From Pyrocephalus nanus (taxonomy: Eukaryota; Chordata; Aves; Passeriformes; Tyrannidae): 64,000 nucleotides of DNA. The position numbers were made by a program, and so were the translations under genes. The notes under the pieces were generated by a model. That model was given only the letters and a program-made list of their open reading frames with translations. It made no database searches and was not told the DNA's origin. Position 1 is the stretch's first letter. Each line of letters opens with the position of its first letter. The DNA lies in the NCBI GenBank assembly GCA_038380795.1, contig CM076260.1, positions 82,125,843 to 82,189,842 on the forward strand, written 5' to 3'. This document shows positions 12,669 to 23,700 of this stretch, piece after piece.

Positions 12669-15600
12669 GTAAGGAATAAAGGCAAGTCCTGTCCTGCCTT
12701 CATTGAACCTGGTGCAAATCTGTATTTCACTCAGTCACAGATTATCTTAAATATAAATTAAATGAATTGAAAACCAGGACATAATGCAGTTTCAGGGTTA
12801 ACTCCAGTAAGTGTCAAATTATTACTAATACACTTGGGTCACCGTGGGTTAAATTCATCCTTGTGCCAAAGATACCACAGGTCCTGCTGACCCTCTGTGT
12901 TCTTCAAAATACAACTTCAATTGCTCCTAAGTGATACATCATCGTCTGGATCTGAAACAATGAATTTAATCTTCTGTGAGATGATGTTTGGTAGGTTTCC
13001 AGTCAGATCCTTCATTCAGAAGGCTGCCCTACATACAAACATTTTCACTCTTTAGTGTTTTGCCAGGGTTTGTGCACAAAAGGCATCTTGGACTGCTTTA
13101 GATGCCACTGGGAACATTCGGTCTGTGTGTCTTTCCTCCAGCTTTTGTAGCACTGTGCAGCCTGCCATCCCCACGTGCCTCTCCAACCACCCTTTAGTGG
13201 ACATTTTCACACCCTGAGAGATGAAAATTACTCCTGCCATCCCCAGAACTAACCATGACCCAACCCTGCCTGAACTGTCCCTGTCTCCTGCCTGTCTCCC
13301 AGATCTGCAAATCATCATCACCACAGCCTTTCACCCACACTTCTTCCTTCTCTAGTGCCCTCGTGATCTGTAAGCTGAATGTCTCAAACAACCCCAGTTC
13401 ATTACTCTCTCCACTGCTAGAAACCTTTTACTCACCACTCTGTTTTTTTGAACTCTGTTTTTTTATTAATCTTTGGTATAAACGCTTCTGTGAGGGCATA
13501 TGAGTGTCCCACTGTACAAATCTGGTCTGAAAACCTTTACACATTTCCTGCTCTGTGATGCCTTCATCAGCAAGCCTATATAAATATGCCCATTCCCCTT
13601 TATGCCTCTTTGTATCATCATGCTCACCCCAGGGACTCACTTTCACAGGATCAGTAGAAACTTCTCCTCAACATTTGCCCAGTGTCTTCCACCTGCTGAA
13701 AACTTCGACTTCCACTGAAAGTCATACGTAATCTCTCTTCTTTATACCTACACCTACCATAAGTTTTCCCTAGACTTCCTTTCACTGATCTTCAGACAAT
13801 GTATGATCAGTTTTCAAGCCTTTGTTATGATTGCTTTGCACCACCATTCAGGGAGGAACCTATTAAAATCTGCAGGTAAGGCACATGTAAATACAAAGGA
13901 TTCATCACATTAATTTTTGTCTCTAATAGCATGAGTAGTATTAGCTGTAAAAAGAACTTCTGCATGGAGGACTTTTATCCACAGGAAGTTCTTCAGCAGT
14001 TTGTTGTAATGATACACTTGCTGAAGTTAATTTTCAACAAAAACTGCAGTTGAAACTGCTAGAATTTGGCTCTAGTATAATTCTACCTCTTCTATTAATT
14101 TCATATTATGAAGTCATATTTAAAACCCATGTTTCTCTTTTGTGAAGCTGTACCACATATCCAAGGGTGCCCGTAATTTAAGTTTGACTCTTGAAGAAAT
14201 CTGAGCGAGTACCCAATATAACATTAAAGAAATGTTGAGAAATGTTGAAATTGTTGGATGCACAAGTATTTCCCACATAAATGAAAAAAATAACTACGGT
14301 GTATGGCAACAGCAGGAGAGAATGAATCATTTGTATCAAATGGCTAATGTAGTTTAAACAATTTTCTCCTTTTTAGCAGGGAAAACCTTGCAGTGAGTGA
14401 GAAAATCCTCTGAAATTAGACTTAATTTGTTTGTTTCTAAGTAAAACTTAACAAGCAACTGTTTCCTATGTTTTACAAAATTTCAAAATGTAAGCCTAAC
14501 CTAGAATTTGCTAATTCTGCAGTGCTCATCAAACTCATTGTCTCCTGCTTAAAAGCCATTCATGTCCACTGTTCAATGGTCTTGAACACAAGCCTGACAG
14601 ATGCTTTCAAAATCAAGTTTTTCCTATGAAAATGCATTTTTTGTCTTAATTTTTTTAGTAGCTGTATTTTATTTACTAGGTGTACTATTTCTAAGTACTA
14701 TTTTCTGACAAAAGCATGTTGTTTCAGGTCACTGCATCAGCAACAGCAGTATGACGGTGTCTCTGGTTCTCATTTGGGTAGCAGCTTTCTTCTGGTCAGC
14801 AGCTCCATTACTTGGCTGGGGCAGCTATACAGGTAACAGGTATCTTTCAGTTGTACTTATTTGGCACCTCATCTTTAACTGAGCAAAGATACTTACCTTG
14901 CTTTCTTGCTGTTTATGATAAGCCAGATGGATTATCAGTGGAACTAAGAAAATCATTCATCATGCATGATGCACTCAGAGTGTTGCCTGCTTTGGTGTCA
15001 GCTATAAAGAGATTTTTCTGAAGATATCACAGGAAAGACTTGGACCAAGTGCATATTACCTATGAAAAAAATAGAGGCCAGAAATATTTGGCACAGTTAA
15101 GCAATGAGATAAAGGAAACTATCAAAAGACATCCTTCAAAAACTGTCAAGATTAGGAAGCCAGAAAAGAACACAAGTTCCAGCAAGTTAAAGTTGAAACT
15201 ATATGTAATAAGAAAATCTAGAAAGATTTGGAGAAACAGTTTGCTGAAAATATGAAAACTAACATAGTAAAGGAAGAAAAGGATGTTGGAAAGTTTGTCA
15301 GTCCAAGAAAGGATTAGGGTGAAAGATAAGGTCATATCAAAAAAGGAGGGGGAGGAAAAAAGGAAAAAAATTGTGTAGTGAACACTGCAGTAATTTAATG
15401 GCTAAGGGATATTCCCAGGCAAAACTACTTCTTCATGAGGAAAAGCGGGAGAAAATGTCTCAAATTAAGCCTCTAAAAATTCAACAAAACAAATATCTAG
15501 GAACAAATATTTACGTAATGATACAGGAGTCCCAGCAACTGAAATCATGTGACTGACATTGTCTAGTAATTACCTGTCTGGATTCTGTAGGCTTCTACAT

Positions 15601-18600
15601 TCTTTGAAAAGTCACAGAATCTACGGAGAATTATTAAACCTGCATGCTACATGCATGTATCCTCTTACTTAATAAACATGTAAGCACTGAGGTATCTCTG
15701 GACCCTTGAAGTATGGATGGGTGTGAGAAAAACATCCATTTGTATGGTTGGTTACATTTTCTATCCTTCACAAACTAATGGAGACAAATTCAAACTGTTT
15801 ATTAGACTGTTCCAATTTTATGTCATGTTTTATGCACTCTGGACATATCATAAACTTGGGGTGTTTGGAGGGGTAATTTTCTGTGTATCTTCTGATGATC
15901 TGTGTTCTTTTTACATTAATCTTACTAGCTCTTCATTTGTAGAATGATTTCTGATGTCTGTTTTTGGCCTTAAACTGGAGCCAGGGGCATCTTGGGCATC
16001 ACTGTCTTGACTGAATATTAAGGTGTCTGTTTGCACTTTGAATTTAATTCCTTGACAGTGGTTTTCAATACCACTTCTAAGAGTGCTTTTCCCTACTGAG
16101 ACACACAGCAGTTTTATGTCTCTGGGCTATCTGTCTCTAAACAGATTTTCTATTGAGGGTACCCATGGAGATGTGAGAGCCCAGCAATGGCAAGTCAAGC
16201 AGTAGGTACAAGCAGACCACAGCACATTACACCTGGCTGCCTCAGACCTCTCATTTCTACACAGCAGCTGCAGTGGTCCTCAGGATCCCAATGATTTTTG
16301 GGAATGCTACTTTTCAGTATCCCTGTGGAGGGAGAAAACACAACTCTGAATTCCAACTAGGAGAAAATTATCAGGATTTTCTTTCCATGTCATCTGGACG
16401 CTTCCTTCATTTTTCAGTCAAAATTTTTCATGAAGCAGAAACCTGGAATTAAATCAGATTTTATGGTTATACTTTGGAATTTTGAGGTCTAGTGATGAAA
16501 GACAGAAGTCTGTTTCTATTACTGAACACATTCAGACAGCAACACCGAAAGCTTTTGGTGATAAAAATACCAAGCTCTTTTTGATGAGAATCATAAAAGA
16601 GATTTTAATCTTTTGCTTCTTTAATTCATCCTGTCTAAACCTCCTATCATCTGTGAGGAGTTAAGGAATTTTTTTTCTCTTCAGAATTACCACTGGATGT
16701 TAGGGAGCAGTCTGCTGCTAAATCATGCAGTCTTCACCTGTATTGTATCTCCAGGACCTGTTAATACTTGACTTACATAATTCTGGTTTATGCTTCATTT
16801 ATTTGTAATTCAATCTGCTGCCATAGCTGTCAGAAAAAAAAAAAAAAAAAACAAAAACAAACCAACTTTTTCCACTTAAAAGGAAAAATCAGCAGTTCAC
16901 AATCTATAGAAAACTTCTAATGTTATAGACCTCAAGTTTTCTATCAAGACACCTCTACAAACACATCAAAGGATCTAAAGAAGTCAACTGTTATTCGTAA
17001 AAGTGCTTAAGACAGTGACTGCACATTATTCCCACTGCCTTTTCCTTTAGTACCTGATCAGCTGGTGTCCCACCGTGTGTAGATCTTGCAGTTTGCCTGA
17101 CTTCATTTTTAAAGGTCTGCAGCTCTGTGTTGCAGACCTGTGTTTCCCATTTAGCTAAAGCACTCCTATCTTTCTAAGTATTTATATGTTTTATCTTCCC
17201 ATCATCTTAATCATTAGCTGTATCGATTTGCTTTCATGGCTCTCATAGCAGTAAAAGTTTTGTTGCCTCAAGAAGTCTCAATGTTTTTATTTCCTACTTT
17301 GCTATGTAAGTAGTGACTTTTTGTATTTGGCATATTGCATCTGGAATTCCTTGTTATGCTGTTACAGTGATCCTCTTAGGAAGCTATTATGTAGAATATT
17401 ATGACAAATAAAAGTAAGTATCACTCAAGAATATCAAACCTACTGAAAGATCACCTTTTTTTTTCTCTGGTAAAGTATCACAATTTTCTATTCTAAAACA
17501 AGAGTTTGTGCATTATGGATTTACACTGGAAATACAAATATGGCAGAATGATATTACACATTAATACTTGTTACAGTCTAGCTGGTCTTGAAAAGTTGTT
17601 TTTGTAGAAAATAGAGTCACATCTCATTAAATCAGAAAAAACCCAATCCATTCTTTAGTGCTTAACAGAAGAAAAATTTAGCATTTTAACCGAAAAATCA
17701 ATCACTCAAAAGCAGATAAATACTCTAAAAATGCTAACCAACCTACTCTTGCTTTCCAGATCGCATGTATGGCACATGTGAGATAGACTGGGCAAAAGCC
17801 AACTTCTCTACAATCTACAAGTCTTACATCATCTCCATTTTTATCTGCTGTTTTTTCCTACCTGTCACAGTCATGGTCTTCTCCTACGTGTCAATTATCA
17901 ATACTGTCAAACTAAGTCATGCATTAACAGGACTGGGTGATCCCACAGACAGACAGAGGAGAATAGAGCGGGATGTCACCAGGGTAAGTTTGGCTTTCAT
18001 GTTGGTTGGGATCTATCTCACTGAAATCCGTCTTTCCTAAAATTTGTCTTAAATTGAACAGAAGACAAAAAACCCAATCAATTGCATTTCATTTTGTTAT
18101 AATCCCTAGTGACAGAATCTGAACTCATTGAAAAATATGAGGTTTGTTTAAAACTTCTACTGCATCAGTTGGCTAATACTGGTGTTATATCTCATATGAA
18201 AAATAATCTAAATATAATTGGAGTGGGTTATACAGCACAAAACCCCAAAATTAGGTTTGGCGTATGCTCTTTTCTTTCAGAAATTACATTACCTCTGAGC
18301 ATATTCAGAAGTTAGAGTCAAGCTTTCAATTTTCTTAAGTCTACTGGAAACCTTCTGCAGTTATATAAACATACAGGGGAATGTAGCTATTTTCATTCCA
18401 TTGGATGAGGTATTGCCTAACCACACCGTCATGCCAAAATTCAATATATGGCTTCTGGGCCTGCCTGACTTCATCAAAGCAAACCATTTGTTTGCCTGTA
18501 TTCTCCTGTAAGCCATACCCTCAGGGCTACCTGAACATTTCCCTTCTGGTCAAGCTACTATTCCCACTATTCCCAAGTTACTATTCAAGCTACTATTCCC

Positions 18601-19107
18601 AGAGTATTGCTTCCCTGATGTAGTCTTCCAGAGTAGATTTAAGACTATTCTTCTTCTGCCTTTCAGGTTTCTATTGTCATTTGCACAGCCTTCATTATTG
18701 CATGGTCACCATATGCTGTCATCTCTATATGGTCGGCCTATGGTCACTCTGTGCCCAACCTTACCAGCATCCTTGCCAGTTTGTTTGCTAAGTCTGCTAG
18801 CTTTTACAACCCCATTATCTACTTTGGAATGAGCTCCAAATTTCGGAGGGACATTTTCGTCTTGTTCCATTGTGCCAAGGAAGTCAAGGACCCTGTGAAG
18901 CTTAAACATTTCAAAAACCTCAAGCAAAAACAACCTCAGCTTGAAAAGAAAGAAGAGAAGTATGCAGCAGAAATGCACCCCTCACCAAGCCCTGATTCCG
19001 GAGTGGGAAGTCCAACCAACACCCCGCCTCCAGCAAACGGGGAAGTGTATTTTGGTATTCTCGATACACCATCTAATAACCCTGATATTGAATGTGATAG
19101 ATTGTAA
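12569..19107 (+). CDS. OPN5L2: Opn5-group (neuropsin-like) opsin, C-terminal four exons; probably OPN5L2
   Basis: Spliced coding sequence 12569-12668, 14728-14832, 17760-17983 and 18667-19107 gives 289 residues and a stop, all in frame with GT-AG introns. The protein is a retinal-binding GPCR of the plasma membrane. Residues 1-25 are TM3, ending in TRY at 23-25. TM4 runs about 40-63. The loop-2 cysteine (bovine 187 equivalent) is at 75 in GTCEIDW. TM5, TM6 (SPYAV) and TM7 follow. The Schiff-base lysine is K185 in LFAKSASFYNPIIY, with NPIIY at 191-195. Helix 8 is SKFRRDIF, followed by a possible palmitoylation Cys in LFHCAK, then a Lys-rich and Ser/Pro-rich tail. Similarity is to Opn5, with some resemblance to peropsin. 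Known Opn5L1 proteins carry Cys at position 188; here it is Glu, so OPN5L2 is inferred by elimination. Exons for the N-terminus, TM1, TM2 and the TM3 cysteine are not seen. Confidence 0.9.
14728..14832 (+). CDS. OPN5L2: Opsin exon: TM4
   Basis: The acceptor gtttcag ends at 14727 and the donor GTAACA begins at 14833. The exon is 105 bp, phase 1 to phase 1. It encodes GHCISNSSMTVSLVL, then IWVAAFFWSAAPLLGWGSYT: the second cytoplasmic loop, TM4 with its conserved Trp, and the start of extracellular loop 2. The PLLGWGSY stretch resembles the PxxGWxxY of many opsins. The following intron is 2927 bp and contains an 18-base A run at 16834-16851. Confidence 0.93.
17760..17983 (+). CDS. OPN5L2: Opsin exon: extracellular loop 2, TM5 and cytoplasmic loop 3
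   Basis: The acceptor gctttccag ends at 17759; the donor GTAAGT begins at 17984. The 224-bp exon starts by completing an Asp codon split across the intron, then reads RMYGTCEIDWAK. The Cys is the disulfide partner of the TM3 Cys. The split Asp falls at bovine position 181, where bistable opsins usually have Glu. Position 188 is Glu. TM5 is SYIISIFICCFFLPVTVMVF. Cytoplasmic loop 3 is charged (DPTDRQRRIERDVTR) and the exon ends on a full Arg codon. Confidence 0.93.
18550..18601 (+). repeat. Short tandem duplication, 35-bp period
   Basis: The 17-base string tcaagctactattccca begins at 18550 and again at 18585. The pair lies in the last opsin intron, about 65 bases upstream of the acceptor. It is small and probably arose by replication slippage. 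Confidence 0.7.
18667..19107 (+). CDS. OPN5L2: Opsin terminal exon: TM6, TM7, retinal lysine and tail
   Basis: The acceptor ctttcag ends at 18666. The exon encodes 146 residues and a TAA stop at 19105-19107. TM6 is VSIVICTAFIIAWSPYAVIS. The Schiff-base lysine codon is AAG at 18790-18792, in LFAKSASFYNPIIY. Helix 8 follows (SSKFRRDIFVLFHC). The tail has a Lys-rich stretch and a Ser/Thr/Pro-rich stretch at 18979-19032 that could supply kinase and arrestin sites (inference). The TAA sits inside a perfect GTAAGT hexamer at 19104-19109, so a further 3' exon cannot be excluded. Confidence 0.92.
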   Translation, partial: VSIVICTAFIIAWSPYAVISIWSAYGHSVPNLTSILASLFAKSASFYNPIIYFGMSSKFRRDIFVLFHCAKEVKDPVKLKHFKNLKQKQPQLEKKEEKYAAEMHPSPSPDSGVGSPTNTPPPANGEVYFGILDTPSNNPDIECDRL

Positions 19108-19672
19108 GTTCTGCGGCTGCTTATTACACACACTTTGTGTTCAGGAAGACCCTCTTAAAATCAGTGCTTGAGTGACTTCCTAATTCCCATTCCATCTGTT
19201 TCTTGCTGTAGCACTGATGACTATGCAACTCAAGCAATTCAGATGGTAAAGTGATATTTTCCTTCTATGTAGGTACAAAATGCTACAAAGCACATTACAA
19301 TGTGGGCAGCACATCCAGTGCCAGAAACACTTGTTTCTCACATGCATGCAGGAAAAGAAAGACTGACTTGAGGAGAGCAGACATTAGCTAGCAAAAATAA
19401 CTAGTATGTTCCTATCCAGTTTTTTTCAATTCTATATTACATTTCCAAATATTTCTTTTGCTATTTAACAGTTACAGCCATCAAATATTGTGTTAGCTCT
19501 GTGGTGCTGCACAGCTCCAACCATAGAAGACAGGCCCTCCTGATTGCTGTGGAGCTGCTGCAGCTCCAAGAGCTGCGAGAGGCAAAAGCCATGTTCTCCC
19601 TGCAGGGTACCCAGGCATGCCTGCCATGGGGCTCCCAGGCCCCAGGGACCTCACTGGAGTGTATCTGATTAT

Positions 19673-20062
19673 AGGATCATAGAATGGTTTGTGTCAGAAG
19701 GGACCTGAAAGATCATCTTGTTCCAAACCCTCTGACACGGACAGGAGCACTAGACCAAGTTGCTCAAAAGCTCGTCCAGCTTGGCCTTGAACACTTCCAT
19801 GGATGGGGTACCCACAGCTTCTCTGAGCAACCCGTTTCAGTGTTTCACCTTCACAGTAAAGAATTTCTTTCAAATATCTAATCTAAATCTACTGTCCTTC
19901 AGTTTAAATTTTTTTCCCTGGTCCTATCACTTGTAAGGAGTCCCTCTCCAGTTTTTTCCTAGGCTCCTTTTAGGTACTGGAAGGCTACTGTCTCCCAAAG
20001 CTTTTCCAGGTTTAACAGCTCCAGCTCCTAGCCTGTCTTCAAAGGTCGCCTTCATAGGTCAT
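19673..20062 (-). mobile_element. CR1 LINE 3' fragment
   Basis: The left end reads aggatcatagaatggtttg, the reverse complement of the CR1 3' terminus. The typical CR1 3' body follows: cagcttggccttgaacactt, gaatttctttcaaatatcta, and ggtactggaaggctactgtc. The right boundary is approximate. The element is 5'-truncated, holds no intact reverse transcriptase, and is considerably diverged. CR1 copies normally lack long target-site duplications and none is evident. It lies about 570 bp after the opsin stop, in the possible 3'UTR. Confidence 0.9.
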
Positions 20063-20738
20063 TGCCTGTGCCTGACTCTGTGTGTGTCTATGCAAGGACT
20101 AGGAATTGTAGATCCTGGCATTTTCTTGTCACTGTAGGTTGAGCAGTGGCTTCACACTTTTTCTCATTGGCTTGCAGAATTATTTCCACCTCCCCTGACC
20201 TTCCTGGTGAGTAAGGCCTGGCTGTAGCACTATGATTCAGGAAAGCTGGCCTTTAATTTTACTGCTCTGTCTCCAAACCAATTGTTTTTCTGCTTGACTA
20301 TTAAAGTGGAACAAGAGGTGCTAAACATCAAATTATTTCACTAGATTTATTTTACAGAATCAAAGTGAGAAGGTATTTCTTCATAATTCCCCATCTTCTA
20401 AGTTAACTACATACTGAAAGACTTCTCTAAAAATGCTAGCTATAGAAATTGTGAGTTCTTTTAGTGCCACTTGCAAGTTAAACAAGGAGGAAAGAAAGAA
20501 AAAAAAAAAAAGAAGAAGATGATGAAAAAAACCCAAACAACAACACTGTTTTCTAACATCTTTGCTATTTATGAATTTCTGGAATCTCACTGTCTGGGTG
20601 TGCTGAAATGTAGTTGTTTTGCTAAAGTATGCTTTTCCAGATGTGTTTCTTGGGAAAGTTACAAAGAGAGCTCACCTTCATTTCCCCTATTACCTTATTA
20701 ATTTTGAGAAAATCACCTGTGTTTTGAAGTTAAAAACA

Positions 20739-20744
20739 AATAAA
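20739..20744 (+). promoter_or_regulatory. Candidate poly(A) signal AATAAA
   Basis: This canonical hexamer lies about 1.6 kb after the opsin stop and has a G/T-rich stretch downstream. AATAAA is frequent by chance in AT-rich DNA, so support is positional only. A second candidate is at 20896-20901. Confidence 0.3.
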
Positions 20745-23700
20745 CATTATAAGCAGCAGTGGGGAACTGTGTTTTCTTTCATGGCCACAGATCTGAACTA
20801 CAAGAGTATTCATTTTTTGTGGAAAATTTTGAGATATATGTGCTATTTCATTACCATAAATAATTAAAAGCAAATAATTAAACAGTTTGCTTTCAAATAA
20901 ATGTGCTGCTGTAGCTGCAGAAATAGATGAAATCATATAGGGTGAAATTCTGTAACAGCTGGATGAAGCCAGGTTGGGCTAGCCAAAGCTAGCACACAGT
21001 TTTGAAAGCGTGTCAGTGGTGCACAAAATTGACCTTAGTAACTGTGCTGGACTGAGACTTCTCACCAGCGAAAGTGCTTGGGTTTTCCTCTAAAGAAAGA
21101 AAAGTGCCATGCATCCCCTTTGCATGAGGGTCTCAGAGATAACCACAGCCACAGGTGTACCAGACACCTTCCCATAGGCATCCTTTGTCCATAGGTGCCA
21201 GGCTGGTTTTTAATCTGTATTTCTGTTCATTTACGGATACCTAGAGAACATTTGTGTGCTGCTGTGTTGTAGCAAAACTGTTGATCTAGAGGATTCAGAC
21301 TGACATAGAAAGATGTGAAAAGAGCAAGAAAGAAGGCAGAGCACAAGGTCATTTCCAAGAGTACTCCCAAACTCCAGCTGAAATTTCTTCTACTTCATAT
21401 ACTACTGAGCACATATAGTGTGGTTAGACTGGGGGAAGAGGAGGGAGTAGGAAAAAAGCCAGAATATGAGCAAAGCAGAGGAAAAATACAAGAGGGTAAA
21501 CCAGATAAGCAGAGGAGCAAGGGGCCAGGAGCCAAAGGATGCATACCTGCTGAAAGACAGCTGGGAACACCCAACACAGAAACCAGGGAAGCCCTCTCTC
21601 CTGCAAGGCTGATAGCTACAGTCCTTTGTGGCTATGTGGTAATACCACAGGACTGCATATCTGTAGAGCAGAGTATCTGGTTTCACTGGTTTCATGAGGA
21701 TGGATGTCTATGCAGACACCAACCTGTGCTCCAGGCTCGGTAACAGCAGGAGCACATTTGTCACTAAAGTTACTCAGGTTAAAAGCTTCCAGCCCTAAAG
21801 CCTCAGTGCCCCGTAACTGCACCCACAACACCAGCAACTGGTTGAAGAAAGAAAAAAGGTCCAGAATCCATTACTGGAGTGCAGGTAAGGGAATGTGCAT
21901 CACCATGTTAAGTGTGGGAATCAACAAAAATCCATTTGTAAACACATCGCCTGTGTCCTGCGTTTCGTCTCCTTGTCTCTGGTTCCACACATGCCCAGAC
22001 AAGGCTGGCCCCTGCTGCTGCCTCCACAGAAGGGCTCCTCAGACTGCTGAGCCAATACTCCCACTCAAGAAGGAGCAAAGAGCTTGGCAACTTGAGACAA
22101 TCATCTAGAACTAAGTATTCTGAAGGGGGATGGTGGGCCATTATGCTTTTTAATTAGCAAAAATGAAGTACAGTGCAAACAACTCCTGGAGTCAAATTAC
22201 TCTCTCCCATAACCTTGTTGCTCCTCTCAACCTTGGATTTTCTTTTACAGTGGGTGATTTTTAACAGCATAAATGAAAGAAGGCTGTTGTCATCTGATAC
22301 TCTGGTGGCAAGGATGCTTCTCTGGAAAACTGCAACTTTGAACACTCTCCATCTGAGATGGTCTTACAAAGGAGGTCCACTCACCTTGAGGAAGCAAAAA
22401 ACTATCTGCTGCCAATGCTTTCTCTTTAGAAACACTGTATTTTCACATTTTTCTAATGCAAAAAGTTGATAGGTGTGCCAAAGGCAGGGCTAGAATTCAT
22501 ATCCTGTTTTGTGAAGGCACACATCTGGCAGACACCAAGAGCTTCCTAATAGGATCTAGTCCTTCCTCTATCTCAACTGTGGACCCGTTTCAACGTGTTC
22601 TGTATTGAGCGGCTTATGCCAGACTGCATAAATGAGATCTCGTATCTATTGCTAATATCTGAACGGTCTCTTGTCATGAACAATATCTTTCTCCTTTTGG
22701 CATAGAAATTCTGACATGTGGGCTCCTTCTGTCCCTCTTGCTCAGCCTTTGATATTACTGTGAGATTTTGTAATTGTTGGGATTGGTTTCATGTGTGGCA
22801 CACTAAAATAGTAACATCATCCGGGAGAAGGCAGTAGACTAAGTAATTCTACCATTTCCAAAGGATAGTGTCAGCATTTGCTGTTTTATTCCAGCAGAAT
22901 ATGAGACAGAGGTTAACTCTCTCCTACCCTACATGCAAGGAACCCACCCTTGCTAGCTGTTCATTATCCATTTCCATATTCACAACCCTTTTGACATTGC
23001 TAATGCACCCTGGCAAAAATTATGTGCATGAGCATAGTAAAGTCACCCTGCAAAAAGACTGAAGCCCCTAAGCCACTCTCTAAAATATGCCTGTAGCTAC
23101 ACTACGTGCTCCTTTCCAAACATTTCCCAATTGTTTTTATTAGTGATTATTAGTACACTCAGTAGGTGAGTTCTTAATGGCCACACAATTAATGTGTATC
23201 AAAATATCATCATCTCTTTCTTGATTATTTCTTATCATTGTCATTAATAATTATCATTATATCAGTATTATACCATAATAGGTAACTGCAGCTATTAACC
23301 ATGAAATAATAATATTCACGTGTACAACTTTGCCTTGAAAGTGGATTACCAACATCCCTTCCGCTGACACAACCCTTTCAGTTGGGCTACAGAGTTCAAA
23401 TAATTAAGGTAATTCAGGATTACTTCTGTTCAATTTCCACGTTTAAAAACAGCCTTGTAGTAATCCTTTGTTTATTTATGCCAGGAAAACCTTTTGGGCC
23501 CACATTTCCCCTGCTAGTATTTTTGCCAAGCTGAAAATCCTTTAGGGTGTTGGCACATCGAAATACCTAGCAACATTTCTTAATAGCTTTGACATTTCCA
23601 GTGGTAGTGTGAATAACTTGAGTGTGTAGTTGGAGGGAGTCGATAGCCTACTCAGTCCAGTCTCTGCTCTCAGTGCTATTATGCGTTTTTATCTAATGAC

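Larger units (their letters stand above)
19108..20765 (+). other. OPN5L2: Possible opsin 3'UTR
   Basis: Immediately downstream of the opsin stop there is no further reading frame of interest. AATAAA signals occur at 20739-20744, followed within about 30 bases by a GT/T-rich stretch (gtggggaactgtgttttctttc region), and again at 20896-20901. Use of the first would give a 3'UTR of about 1.65 kb that contains the CR1 fragment at 19673-20062. The actual cleavage site cannot be fixed from sequence alone. Confidence 0.35.

Noticed and set aside
15060..15335. Hydrophobic 91-residue - strand open frame that looks membrane-like
   Set aside because: It is the complement of an A/AG-rich intron stretch, which automatically yields Phe/Leu/Ile-rich translation.
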